NCBI RefSeq assembly: GCF_000496735.2
Contig: NZ_AYLO01000050.1
Location: forward strand, 1 to 35,276
Direction: 5' to 3'
DNA length: 35,276 nucleotides
Origin: Methyloglobulus morosus KoM1
GTDB taxonomy: Bacteria; Pseudomonadota; Gammaproteobacteria; Methylococcales; Methylomonadaceae
Shown in pieces: positions 1-8,082 of this stretch. Numbering within the stretch: the stretch's first letter is position 1; each line of letters starts with the position of its first letter. The translations under genes were made by a program, and so were the position numbers. The notes beneath the pieces are model-generated. The model had not been told where the DNA came from and did no database searches. It saw only the letters and a list, made by a program, of their open reading frames with translations.

Positions 1-483
1 GATACCTTGAGCCGTATTACCAACCTGTTTGAAAAACCCGACATGGTGGAAGTGGACGGAAAGTATTTGGAGAAAAACCTGATACATCAGGCAAGTGATG
101 AAAGAATGTTACGGTCTAAAAGTGAACTACTCATTTACCAGCGTATGTTGGATAAAGGTTTAGTGCCTATGTACGAAAAACCATTGGTGATAAAAGAAGT
201 AGAAAAACTTCCGGACTTTACCATCGAGAATGACGATACCGGCATTAATTACTATTGGGAACATTGCGGAATGTTGCACGACAAGGGCTATGCTGAACGC
301 TGGGAAGCAAAATACCAATGGTATGTAGCAAATGATATCTTACCTTTTGAGCAAGGAGGTGGAGAAAACGGTACGTTGATAGTAACCAAGGATGAGCCAA
401 AAACCATGGAAGATGGAACTTTAAGGGGGGCAATATCCATTCCCGAAATTGACAAGATTTTAAACGATGTTTTTGGAAGATAA
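1..483 (+). CDS. C-terminal fragment of a protein with a PD-(D/E)XK-like nuclease domain
   Basis: The reading frame is open from the first base, so the true start lies outside the window; the first in-frame start-like codon is a TTG at 7. What is visible is about 160 residues ending in a TAA at 481-483. The pattern is a conserved acid in SELLIYQRML, then PDFTIEND, then YYWEHCGM, then ERWEAKYQWY, followed by a GGGENGTLIVT strand. This order resembles the restriction-like nuclease module found at the C-terminus of some superfamily I helicases and other DNA-processing enzymes (recalled family pattern, not searched). The helicase part, if any, is not in the window, so the parent protein is unknown. 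Confidence 0.55.
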   Translation, partial: DTLSRITNLFEKPDMVEVDGKYLEKNLIHQASDERMLRSKSELLIYQRMLDKGLVPMYEKPLVIKEVEKLPDFTIENDDTGINYYWEHCGMLHDKGYAERWEAKYQWYVANDILPFEQGGGENGTLIVTKDEPKTMEDGTLRGAISIPEIDKILNDVFGR

Positions 484-778
484 TCCCGAAATTCAAAATC
501 ATTAATGCTTAATCATTGACGTTATAAAAAATGAGTTTTTCATTTCCCTTGAAAACTGCAAATGTTGTTGTGGGAGTCGAAAGCATTAATCCACTGAGTA
601 TTTTTGAACGTCTTCTTTTGGAGGTTTATTCGTGCTAGGGTCAAGAGTCGCCTGTGGGTCGAAATTGCCAGTTCATAAACAAGGCAAAATATGAAGTGAA
701 GACCGCTTTGGATAATAAGCAATACTACCTTGGCTTTAAAAATGGGTTATTAATCCGGTTTCCTTATGCTTGGAACCG

Positions 779-1393
779 TTATTTTGTCTCAGGTTCAGGT
801 TGCGCTTTTTCCATGACGGAAATGTGCATCTCGCCTTTCTCCTGGGCGACTTTAAATAATTGCAGCACATTCATCCCCAACAACGGTTGGTTTAAGTTGG
901 GGACGATAACTGCAGCCACATCTTCTATATAAAAAGGGCCGAACTGTAGTTTTTTTATTTTTGCGGTGCAAGCATCGGCTTTGCCATTAGCGGTGTTCAT
1001 ACCTATCTTATCATCGCAGTAAATTTGTGCATCATGGGCGAGGGATTCTGGTAATGAAACAAAAGATGCCCCCGTATCAACCACAAAATTCAATGACTTG
1101 CCATCAACATTGCCGTCTGTGGCATAATGCCCGCCCACATTTTGCTTCAGTGTCAACACGGGGGGCGGTTCTTTTTTGGCATCCTTGCCTTGCCCTGATT
1201 CGTCAATAGGTGGCTTCGGTTTTTCTTTGTGTTCCCAGGAATTGAGGGTTTCTGCATCAGCCATGCAAGCAGAATTTTGGTATACCAAAATACCCTTCTG
1301 GTTTTTGCATTTGTATATCACGCCACCCCATACATTTGAGCCAATAACAGCGGAAAGAAGAATAAACAGTGATCGGACAACATGGTTTTGCAT
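779..1393 (-). CDS. Exported retropepsin-like aspartic protease with DUF4124-like N-terminus
   Basis: 204 residues. An N-terminal hydrophobic segment (about 7-23) looks like a signal peptide. It is followed by a short DUF4124-like stretch (VIYKCKNQKGILVYQNSAC, about 25-43), a charged proline-rich linker, and a single-lobed retroviral-type aspartic protease fold. The catalytic motif is VVDTGAS with D106, and the later LLGMNVL (171-177) is the hydrophobic-hydrophobic-Gly signature of the family. Such proteins act as dimers, here probably in the periplasm. The ATG at 1393 has a good ribosome site (AAAGGGGAAAG) just upstream. The gene stands alone with about 190 bp before the next gene. The substrate is unknown. 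Confidence 0.8.
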   Translation of the reverse strand: MQNHVVRSLFILLSAVIGSNVWGGVIYKCKNQKGILVYQNSACMADAETLNSWEHKEKPKPPIDESGQGKDAKKEPPPVLTLKQNVGGHYATDGNVDGKSLNFVVDTGASFVSLPESLAHDAQIYCDDKIGMNTANGKADACTAKIKKLQFGPFYIEDVAAVIVPNLNQPLLGMNVLQLFKVAQEKGEMHISVMEKAQPEPETK

Positions 1394-1584
1394 AACTTTC
1401 CCCTTTGCTGATGTTTTGGGCTTGTTTCAGTGGAATCAAATCTGGGTTTACCTATCGGGTATTGCCAGCGGCTGCAACGATAACAAGAATTCTAGCTTAA
1501 ATCTGTGAGCCGGCTCTAATTTAGGCGTACAAAATCTAGATTTGCACTCCACCGAATAAATTCTTTCGCAATCTCACACGCTAA

Positions 1585-2856
1585 TCACACCAAGTGCAAC
1601 AAATCCCGATGTTTTCGCACACGTACCGAAGCAATGCAGAAAAAGGAAGTGAATGCCGCTACCATGATGTAAAACGAGATCGGCGAATTGGAGCCGCTTA
1701 ACGTAATCATTTTGGTGACAAGCATAGGCGCAGTACCACCGAAGATCGCCGCTGCCAAATTACAGGCCAGCGACATACCGGTGTAGCGTGTTTTAGTCGG
1801 GAACAACTCGACGACTAGGGTGGGAATAGGCGCTATGTACGCCCCTAAAATGGCCGAGAACATAATTTGCGCGATTAATACAGCGGCAAACGTGTTGCCC
1901 TCCAATAAATAGACATACGGGATAGCGAAAGCCACGTAGAGTATCAGCACAACTTTAAGTACGACCTCCCTGTCTTTGTTGTCACTTAGCCACGCAGAAA
2001 TGGGCGCGATAACCATCATGGTCAACAGACTAAGTGCGAAAATCAAAAGGGAATCCGAGGTGGAAAATTTTAGGAATTTGACGATAAAGCTGGGCATGAA
2101 TACCGTTTGAATATAAAACGGTATGGTCACAGCCAAGTAAATGCCTATCCCCAGGAGGATTTCCTTATAGTTATGTTGTAAGGCTTCTTTGATCGGCGCA
2201 TCGGAGGTATGTCCTGCTTCTTTAGCTTCCATAAAGACTGGGCTTTCATCGAGTCTGGTGCGGATATACAAGCCGATGATGCCGATAAAAAACCCTAGGA
2301 TGAAGGGAATGCGCCAGCCCCAAGTGTCAAAATCCTCCGCAGGCAGTATGTGGGCTAGGGCGGCGGCAATCATGGCCCCACCGAGCAAACCGATGAGCAT
2401 GCTGAGTATTGATAAGCTACCCATCTGGTTCTTGTTTTGGGCTGACGCATGCTCAACCAAATAGACGATAGAACCGCCAAATTCGCCGCCGACCGCCACG
2501 CCTTGCACCAAACGTATTACCGTTAATAATACGGGTGCCCATAACCCTATCTCTTTGTAAGTCGGCAACAAACCAATGCACGCAGTGGGAAATGCCATCA
2601 GCAAGATGGAAAGTGCCAGTGCATTTTTACGCCCGTATTTGTCGCCGATATAGCCAAAAAACATGGCCCCTACGGGTCGCATCAAAAAACCGACGGCAAA
2701 AATACCGAAGGTTGCAATCAGCGCGACAGCATCGTCCCCAGCCGGAAAAAAATGTTTGCTGATGAGTGCGGTAAATGTGCCGTACAGCGCGTAATCATAC
2801 CATTCCAGGCCATTGCCTATCATCGTGGAAGCAATGACTTTTTTTACTTGTGACAT
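1585..2856 (-). CDS. MFS transporter, metabolite:H+ symporter (MHS/ProP-like) family
   Basis: 423 residues, the normal size for a 12-helix major facilitator. The N-terminus (SMIGNGLEWYDYALYG-type motif, about 10-26) and GYIGDKYGRKNA in the first cytoplasmic loop are typical of the metabolite:H+ symporter group, which contains ProP, KgtP and ShiA. The loop VQGVAVGGEFGGSIVYLVEH is the other group hallmark. It probably moves an organic acid or a betaine/proline-like solute across the inner membrane with protons. The sequence alone does not tell the substrate. An AGGGA ribosome site precedes the ATG at 2856. It appears monocistronic. Confidence 0.85.
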   Translation of the reverse strand: MSQVKKVIASTMIGNGLEWYDYALYGTFTALISKHFFPAGDDAVALIATFGIFAVGFLMRPVGAMFFGYIGDKYGRKNALALSILLMAFPTACIGLLPTYKEIGLWAPVLLTVIRLVQGVAVGGEFGGSIVYLVEHASAQNKNQMGSLSILSMLIGLLGGAMIAAALAHILPAEDFDTWGWRIPFILGFFIGIIGLYIRTRLDESPVFMEAKEAGHTSDAPIKEALQHNYKEILLGIGIYLAVTIPFYIQTVFMPSFIVKFLKFSTSDSLLIFALSLLTMMVIAPISAWLSDNKDREVVLKVVLILYVAFAIPYVYLLEGNTFAAVLIAQIMFSAILGAYIAPIPTLVVELFPTKTRYTGMSLACNLAAAIFGGTAPMLVTKMITLSGSNSPISFYIMVAAFTSFFCIASVRVRKHRDLLHLV

Positions 2857-2928
2857 TTAAAATCCCTGTGTTTAAAGCAAGCTCTTGTTTGGTTGCCCAG
2901 TACTTCATTCGCCCCAGTCAAGCCGCTA

Positions 2929-3780
2929 TCAATATTGTTTAACGGCATAACCTTGTTTTTTCAATTGCGCCAAGATACCCTCTCCTCCAGCCAAATGTAA
3001 CGCACCAACCAGGATTAACTCCCGTTCGGGCGTGTTCAGTAACGCTTTGATTTTAGGGAGCCAGGCATTGTTACGGGTGGTCAACAAGCTTTCGTTAAGT
3101 TCAGGAAATTCTGCCTTCATGGTTTTTATGCCGACTTGTTCCAGGTCACTCAAATTGCCCGTACGCCAAGCTTTTTTCATTTCTTCCATAAATTCCGGTG
3201 TTTTCCTGATTTCCTTGATGGTGGACAAAATCAACTCATCTTCATGACCTTTACCCATATTTTCCAGTGTCTCGATTTGGGATTCTGCGCTTTCGAGTCC
3301 GGTTATTTTTTTGCCTGCCTGCTTAGCCTTAGCAAGGAAAAATTGATCAACGCCCGCACCTGCCAAGCCCAAGCGATTCAATTCTGCCATCGTTAAGGTC
3401 AAAACTACCATGGAAGGTTTCATGGTCAGCATCGGCTTAAAGGACAAACCGGCAGTTTTACAATAACGTGCCAATGTCTTATAAGTCTTCGGTTTGATCT
3501 TGCCCTGCAAGGTCGAACCGTCCGTATACATAAGCCCCTGTATCAACTTCGCTTGGGACTTAGGTTTTGACAATGCATCCAGGTCCGCTTCCAACACCAA
3601 CGTCCCGATTTCGCGGAAAGCTTGTTCATACTCATCTGGCAGTGGATAGTCAGACTTGCCCAACAAATGCACCGTGCCGCCGATTACCAGCTGGTGGCTG
3701 CCCTTGCTAATGCGCCATAATGAGGTTTCTGCAAAAACCAGGCAAGGCAACAGCAGGCCGAAAAACAGGAGAGTTCGCAT
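2929..3780 (-). CDS. TraB/GumN family protein, exported
   Basis: 283 residues from the ATG at 3780, which directly opens a clean signal peptide (MRTLLFFGLLLPCLVFA, cleavage near residue 17). An in-frame ATG at 3846 would add 22 residues ahead of it and is less likely. The conserved family motifs are present: IGGTVHLL (about 33-40) and a C-terminal VGALHLAGGEG, both containing the invariant G-x-x-H. TraB/GumN proteins include a metal-dependent protease-like group (Tiki/PrgY related). A role as a periplasmic peptidase is possible but unproven. It is flanked by intergenic gaps and shows no operon partner. Confidence 0.8.
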   Translation of the reverse strand: MRTLLFFGLLLPCLVFAETSLWRISKGSHQLVIGGTVHLLGKSDYPLPDEYEQAFREIGTLVLEADLDALSKPKSQAKLIQGLMYTDGSTLQGKIKPKTYKTLARYCKTAGLSFKPMLTMKPSMVVLTLTMAELNRLGLAGAGVDQFFLAKAKQAGKKITGLESAESQIETLENMGKGHEDELILSTIKEIRKTPEFMEEMKKAWRTGNLSDLEQVGIKTMKAEFPELNESLLTTRNNAWLPKIKALLNTPERELILVGALHLAGGEGILAQLKKQGYAVKQY

Positions 3781-3947
3781 GGTTATTTTTACGCCCAATA
3801 CTTTTGTTTTGACGAAATCCAAAATCTGAAGACGATTATCCATCAAAACAACTATTTTGATACCGGCAAAAAGGCAATGCCGGAGCTAAGCCCACGAAGT
3901 ACTTGCTGTTATAATTTAGAACATGAGCCAATTAGTCGGCTCTCATG

Positions 3948-4904
3948 CTACAAGGTTAAACTCAAGCTGCGAAATCCATTAGCGCCAGCCAACCCACCAT
4001 CATCACTTAATAATTGCACACAATCGTCATTATCCGGATAAAAAAGTGCCGCTTCTATGTTTAAACTGTCCAACTCCTTTTTTTTCAGGTGGTTAAGCTT
4101 ACCCGACTTGCTTGACCATTTATAAAGCTGAAAAGCCTTCCTTTTATGATCGTCTGTTGCAATATTTTCATGGTAAGGCCCGGCAACAATGAGGTATTTA
4201 TGATTCTTGCGCCGAGTGATCTCCCGTATGCCTAAGCCATCCAAATCCAGTTCGATGGGATCGGCAAACTTGGCTTTCAACTCATGGATAACCTCAAATG
4301 GGTTCTTTAATTTTACGATTAAGGCTTTGCCTTTTTCTAACCGGCCTTTCTTGATGTCGCCGCCACTTAGAGGATTCCTGAATCCGATCAACAACCCATT
4401 ATCAGGCGTGGATGCGAGCCCTTCGATGCTCAAGCCGCCTAGTCCCTTAGCGTGTGTTTTTTTGGCCTTGCCCAGATGATAACGGTCAAAGCGGGAATCA
4501 TCTTGTAGATCCCTTATCAGGCTGGTATAAATTCCGCCTGCTGGACTTACCGTGAATTTACCTTTAACCCCTGCTTTGATGTTGATTGCGAATAACCGAT
4601 GCCTTGCCTCTCGATATTCACCCGTCCGGCTACTGGAATGCGAACCTAGCCAAAAATATATCCCTTCGATTTCAGCCGCGCTTTCCAGGTCAATTTCCAA
4701 ATCTTCGCCATCGGCGATAATACCCTTGAACACAGCACTAAGAGAAATAGTTTGCAGAGGCTTATCGGGTACATTTTTATCGTAAATGCGCAACACGTTA
4801 TCTTCATCATCGGCAACCACGAAGAGGTTGTGATTGAGCGCAACAGCCCCTGATGGGTTTGAGATGCCAAAATATTTTTTTTCTTGGATCGTGTTGGTTG
4901 TCAT
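3948..4904 (-). CDS. DUF3616 domain-containing protein
   Basis: 318 residues with no signal peptide. It begins with the family pattern NPSGAVALNHNLFVVADDEDNVLRIY, followed by EIEGIYFWLGSHSSSRTGE and a GLSIEGLA strand, repeated blades that suggest a beta-propeller-like fold similar to other DUF3616 proteins. The molecular function is unknown. It lies only 8 bp downstream of lnt on the same strand, so the two are probably co-transcribed. That is not strong evidence for a shared function. The ATG at 4904 has AGGTTACGA just upstream, a modest ribosome site. Confidence 0.75.
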   Translation of the reverse strand: MTTNTIQEKKYFGISNPSGAVALNHNLFVVADDEDNVLRIYDKNVPDKPLQTISLSAVFKGIIADGEDLEIDLESAAEIEGIYFWLGSHSSSRTGEYREARHRLFAINIKAGVKGKFTVSPAGGIYTSLIRDLQDDSRFDRYHLGKAKKTHAKGLGGLSIEGLASTPDNGLLIGFRNPLSGGDIKKGRLEKGKALIVKLKNPFEVIHELKAKFADPIELDLDGLGIREITRRKNHKYLIVAGPYHENIATDDHKRKAFQLYKWSSKSGKLNHLKKKELDSLNIEAALFYPDNDDCVQLLSDDGGLAGANGFRSLSLTL

Positions 4905-4912
4905 TCGTAACC

Positions 4913-6490
4913 TCAGTCAGTTTGAGTAGATGCAGGTTTTTTGACAATCCCTACAAGCAGTAATAAGGCTAAGCTGCCCCAGAGTATACAAGGAACTAGC
5001 CAAAACCAGTCCTGATAAAACGTCGCTTGCGGATTTTTTAAGTAGGGAACCTCATAAAGTCCCGTCCAGGCTTGGTGCATGGGAGACTGCTCAAGTACCT
5101 CCCCTGATGCCAATGACACCGTAGAAATACCGGTATTGGTCGCGCGCAATACGGGCCTGCGGAATTCAACGCCTCGCGCCAAGGTCATATATAAGTGCTG
5201 GTAAGGTTCTTGCCAAGTGCCGTACCAGGAGTCATTGGTTGCATTGACAATAAACTGTGCGCCCAAATTAGCCAAGTCCCGTGAAAACTTAGGGAATAGG
5301 CTTTCATAACAAATTTGCGGCCCCATTTTAAAGCCGTTCCAATCAAATAAAACCGTAGGGCCTGGCCCCCTGGCATATTGTCCAATCTGCGGCAAAAATT
5401 TTCGGATCACTGGGAAAGTCTCTGCGAAGGGAATATATTCACCAAATGCCAATAAAATCGTTTTGCTGTAATGTGGTTCTTGCACTTCGCCTTGGTCGTC
5501 CAACAAAAATAAAGAATTGGTTATCAGCCTTGACTTTTCATCCACGCCAAATGCTCCTGTAACCAGCACCAACTGACGGTCACGAAGAAACTGGGATAGC
5601 CAAACCGAGTTTTCCCTATCCTTGAATCCTGCACCCAACAAAGCTGGAAAAGCGGTTTCCGGCCACATGGCAAAGTCTACCTTGCTGCCTTTATGCTCAG
5701 CCAGGGACTTATCAGTCAAGGCCATGATGCGCCTGATGATTTCCTCAGTGTAACCTTCGCCGAGTTCAACCGCCATTTTTTCAGAGTTAGGGATGCTCGC
5801 TTGGATCAAGAGCGCATTCAGTTTACTGTCCGGTTGCGGCAAGCGCGCCTTCAAGCCTAAGCCGCCAAGATTAAGCAGGACAAAACCCGCCAGCACCGCC
5901 GCAAAAATGATTTTGCCGGATCGATGTTTACGATTTTTCCAAGCATAATAGAGCGGCAGATTGCACAATAAGGTCGCCGCACTCAGGCCACTGAAGCCGA
6001 TGAATTCCGCCCATTGGTAAACAGGAATATTGGCACCATACCAAGAATATCCAAAATTCCAATCGAATAGCGTCAGCGAATTGGCTTCGCAAAGCACTGT
6101 TATGAGCGCCATCAAACCCAGCGACAAGGGTTCCGGCCAATGAAATGCCCTCCGTCCCCAAAACCACAGCACTCCCGCTAAGGCAACATACAAATGCCCG
6201 ATTAGCCCGAACACCAACATGCCGATAACACAGAAAAACCAAGGCAGGTGGGCAAATTCATGAAGCGTGTACGTAACCCAGTTAAAACCAATCAGTGTAA
6301 ACACAAAAGCGGTGACCACCCCGCCCAGAAATGCGTTTTTTAACTGTGTTTGCTGATTCCAAAACAGCCACAACGGCACAAAACCAAATAAGGATGCCCA
6401 AGGCGGAAACGGGATGTAACTCGTGCCGATGAAGACACCGGACAACACGGGCAAATACCACAAGGAGTTGGCGGATAATTTGATATTCAT
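4913..6490 (-). CDS. lnt: Apolipoprotein N-acyltransferase Lnt
   Basis: 525 residues, normal for Lnt. It catalyses the last step of lipoprotein maturation, adding a fatty acyl chain from phospholipid to the amino group of the N-terminal diacylglyceryl-cysteine at the periplasmic face of the inner membrane. Several N-terminal transmembrane helices (about 10-215) precede a nitrilase-like domain. The Glu-Lys-Cys catalytic triad can be read as E278 (WPETAFP), K343 (HYSKTILLAFGEYIPF) and C394 (QICYES). A further helix lies at about 495-515. The start has no clear Shine-Dalgarno. The stop of the short upstream frame is one base before the ATG, suggesting translational coupling. Pal, in this window, is a likely substrate. 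Confidence 0.95.
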   Translation of the reverse strand: MNIKLSANSLWYLPVLSGVFIGTSYIPFPPWASLFGFVPLWLFWNQQTQLKNAFLGGVVTAFVFTLIGFNWVTYTLHEFAHLPWFFCVIGMLVFGLIGHLYVALAGVLWFWGRRAFHWPEPLSLGLMALITVLCEANSLTLFDWNFGYSWYGANIPVYQWAEFIGFSGLSAATLLCNLPLYYAWKNRKHRSGKIIFAAVLAGFVLLNLGGLGLKARLPQPDSKLNALLIQASIPNSEKMAVELGEGYTEEIIRRIMALTDKSLAEHKGSKVDFAMWPETAFPALLGAGFKDRENSVWLSQFLRDRQLVLVTGAFGVDEKSRLITNSLFLLDDQGEVQEPHYSKTILLAFGEYIPFAETFPVIRKFLPQIGQYARGPGPTVLFDWNGFKMGPQICYESLFPKFSRDLANLGAQFIVNATNDSWYGTWQEPYQHLYMTLARGVEFRRPVLRATNTGISTVSLASGEVLEQSPMHQAWTGLYEVPYLKNPQATFYQDWFWLVPCILWGSLALLLLVGIVKKPASTQTD

Positions 6491-6491
6491 G

Positions 6492-6788
6492 CTATTTATG
6501 AGGGTTTGAAGACATCGGCCTGCCTATCTTTTCGGTAAAAATCCTATTGGCTAAGACAATTTGCCCGTGCTCATCGAAAATGAACATGCCTTTCGCCAGC
6601 CTATCAAATGCAGTATTGACCCGTTCAGAAACAATTGCTGAAGGCCTCCGCAATACGGGCGTCCTATATATCAACGCTGAAACGAAGCAAGCCATTTTGA
6701 AAACGGGCAGTCCAAAAAATTTAAAGCCGATTTCTCCCAGCAATGGCGCAAACTTTAGGATTCCAACCGTGTTTTTTAAGATATCCAT
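6492..6788 (-). pseudogene. Short frame ending in a truncated PAS-like domain
   Basis: About 98 codons from an ATG at 6788. The first half is hydrophobic and unrecognised. The second half (SERVNTAFDRLAKGMFIFDEHG-type, then QIVLANRIFTEKIGRP) looks like the opening of a PAS sensor domain, cut off after roughly 35 residues. A working PAS domain is about 100 residues, so this is most likely the remnant of a larger sensor or signalling gene. It could also be a genuine short protein. Its TAG stop lies one base upstream of the lnt ATG, so it may matter as a leader for lnt translation. No strong ribosome site is visible. Confidence 0.4.
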
Positions 6789-7291
6789 CAAACAGGAATA
6801 AGAAGTGTTACCGAATCAGGTCGGACGATTAAGTTTAGGGGGCTTGTTGATAAATGACCGCTACTTTATCAGATTCTTCGCAACGTAGTAATCTGTATTA
6901 AGTGACAAAGGCCTGTGCTGCACAAAGCCTTGATTTTGATTGTACCAGTGAGTTGCGGAGGGATGTGATTAAGAGGTGAGGAGTTGCCGTGAGGGCCGCA
7001 ACATCAAAGAGCCAGCCTTATTATGCCTGAACCCACTGGGTTGAACCTATCGATGAATTAAGAAAAGCTTATCGAAGCGAACTTGCGCTTCAGTCTCAAA
7101 ACGAACTGAAATGCAGATGCCAAAAGCCGGGATCAATAGGGGAAGAAAATAAGGAAAGCATTGGACAAGTCGATTGGCTTCATGCTTCTACAAGGCTCAC
7201 AACAGGAATAATCAAACAGCGATTGAGGTTAGTAAGGACAAATAGCCCGTTTTGGGTAGCGCTCAGTCCCAAAACACTGAACAAAAAACCT
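6789..7291. other. Intergenic region without a recognisable gene
   Basis: About 500 bases lacking a long open frame on either strand. I see no convincing RNA gene, repeat or terminator. Short minus-strand frames near 6850-6965 are interrupted by stops and could be decayed coding sequence, which would fit the truncated PAS frame next door, but I cannot identify them. Confidence 0.4.
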
Positions 7292-7921
7292 TCAAGCGGT
7301 TTGTAGCCTTGCAAATTCCGGTATGCCCTTAACTGTCGACTTCTCCATGTGGACATACTGCAAGCCCATCAAAGTCCCACCTTCAGACAGATGCTCCACC
7401 CAGACTACTTTTATCTCGCCTTCCAGTTCCAAGCGCTTAAATTCAAACACAGTCACTGTGCCGGGCTCAACATTAACCGACTCGGCTAAACGGATCATAA
7501 TGCCATCAACGGAGACATTGACCGCGCTATACTCAAGATAGGTGCCGTTAAGCAGTATATGCCCAGGTCCGGGCAGGTTTTTACGGTAGGCTTTCCTTTT
7601 GTACAATAGGTCATTGATGTCATAAGTGACATTCTTGAATTCCAAGGCCAGCATGATATGGTCGTCTTCCATGTCGACCCGGATAACTTCAACTTCACCC
7701 GCTAGGCGCATTTCTGGCAAATATAAGTCGATAACAGTCGAACCCAATAGCGTATTAAAAATAGTTTTAATGTCATTTTTGCCGACCTTACTATTTAATT
7801 GGGCGAGAACTCCCGTAATGGATATATTTTTAATGGTGATGGGCTGTTCTTCGCCAGCGAGATAAATCAAGCCGTGCGTGGTTAAATTCTTTCTATAAGG
7901 TCTTAACAGCATTGAATTCAT
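7292..7921 (-). CDS. Tandem PilZ-domain protein, probable c-di-GMP receptor
   Basis: 209 residues with no signal peptide. Two PilZ-like units follow each other. The first has RPYRK (7-11) and NISITG (32-37). The second has RKAYR (109-113) and NVSVDG (135-140). The second matches the consensus RxxxR plus (D/N)xSxxG that contacts cyclic di-GMP. In the first the arginine spacing is shorter (RxxR), so it may be structural, as in YcgR-type two-domain proteins. A strong ribosome site (GAGGAGA) supports the ATG at 7921. No flagellar, pilus or polysaccharide gene is adjacent, so the controlled process is unknown. Confidence 0.75.
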   Translation of the reverse strand: MNSMLLRPYRKNLTTHGLIYLAGEEQPITIKNISITGVLAQLNSKVGKNDIKTIFNTLLGSTVIDLYLPEMRLAGEVEVIRVDMEDDHIMLALEFKNVTYDINDLLYKRKAYRKNLPGPGHILLNGTYLEYSAVNVSVDGIMIRLAESVNVEPGTVTVFEFKRLELEGEIKVVWVEHLSEGGTLMGLQYVHMEKSTVKGIPEFARLQTA

Positions 7922-8082
7922 AAGAATCTCCTCGTATTATTATAACGCGCTAAATTGTGGCTCGAAGTCTAGCGTCGCTACTATTCCTCCTTATCATCAC
8001 TTATTTTTTAGTTTCCTACAACTAATTTTTGTAAATTTCAATACTTATTTGTAGGCAGGCTGGGGTAATATTTAACCCTTTG

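Noticed and set aside
484-778. Frames of 60-92 codons between the nuclease fragment and the protease gene
   Set aside because: No ribosome site, no domain, and one runs into the protease gene in antisense.
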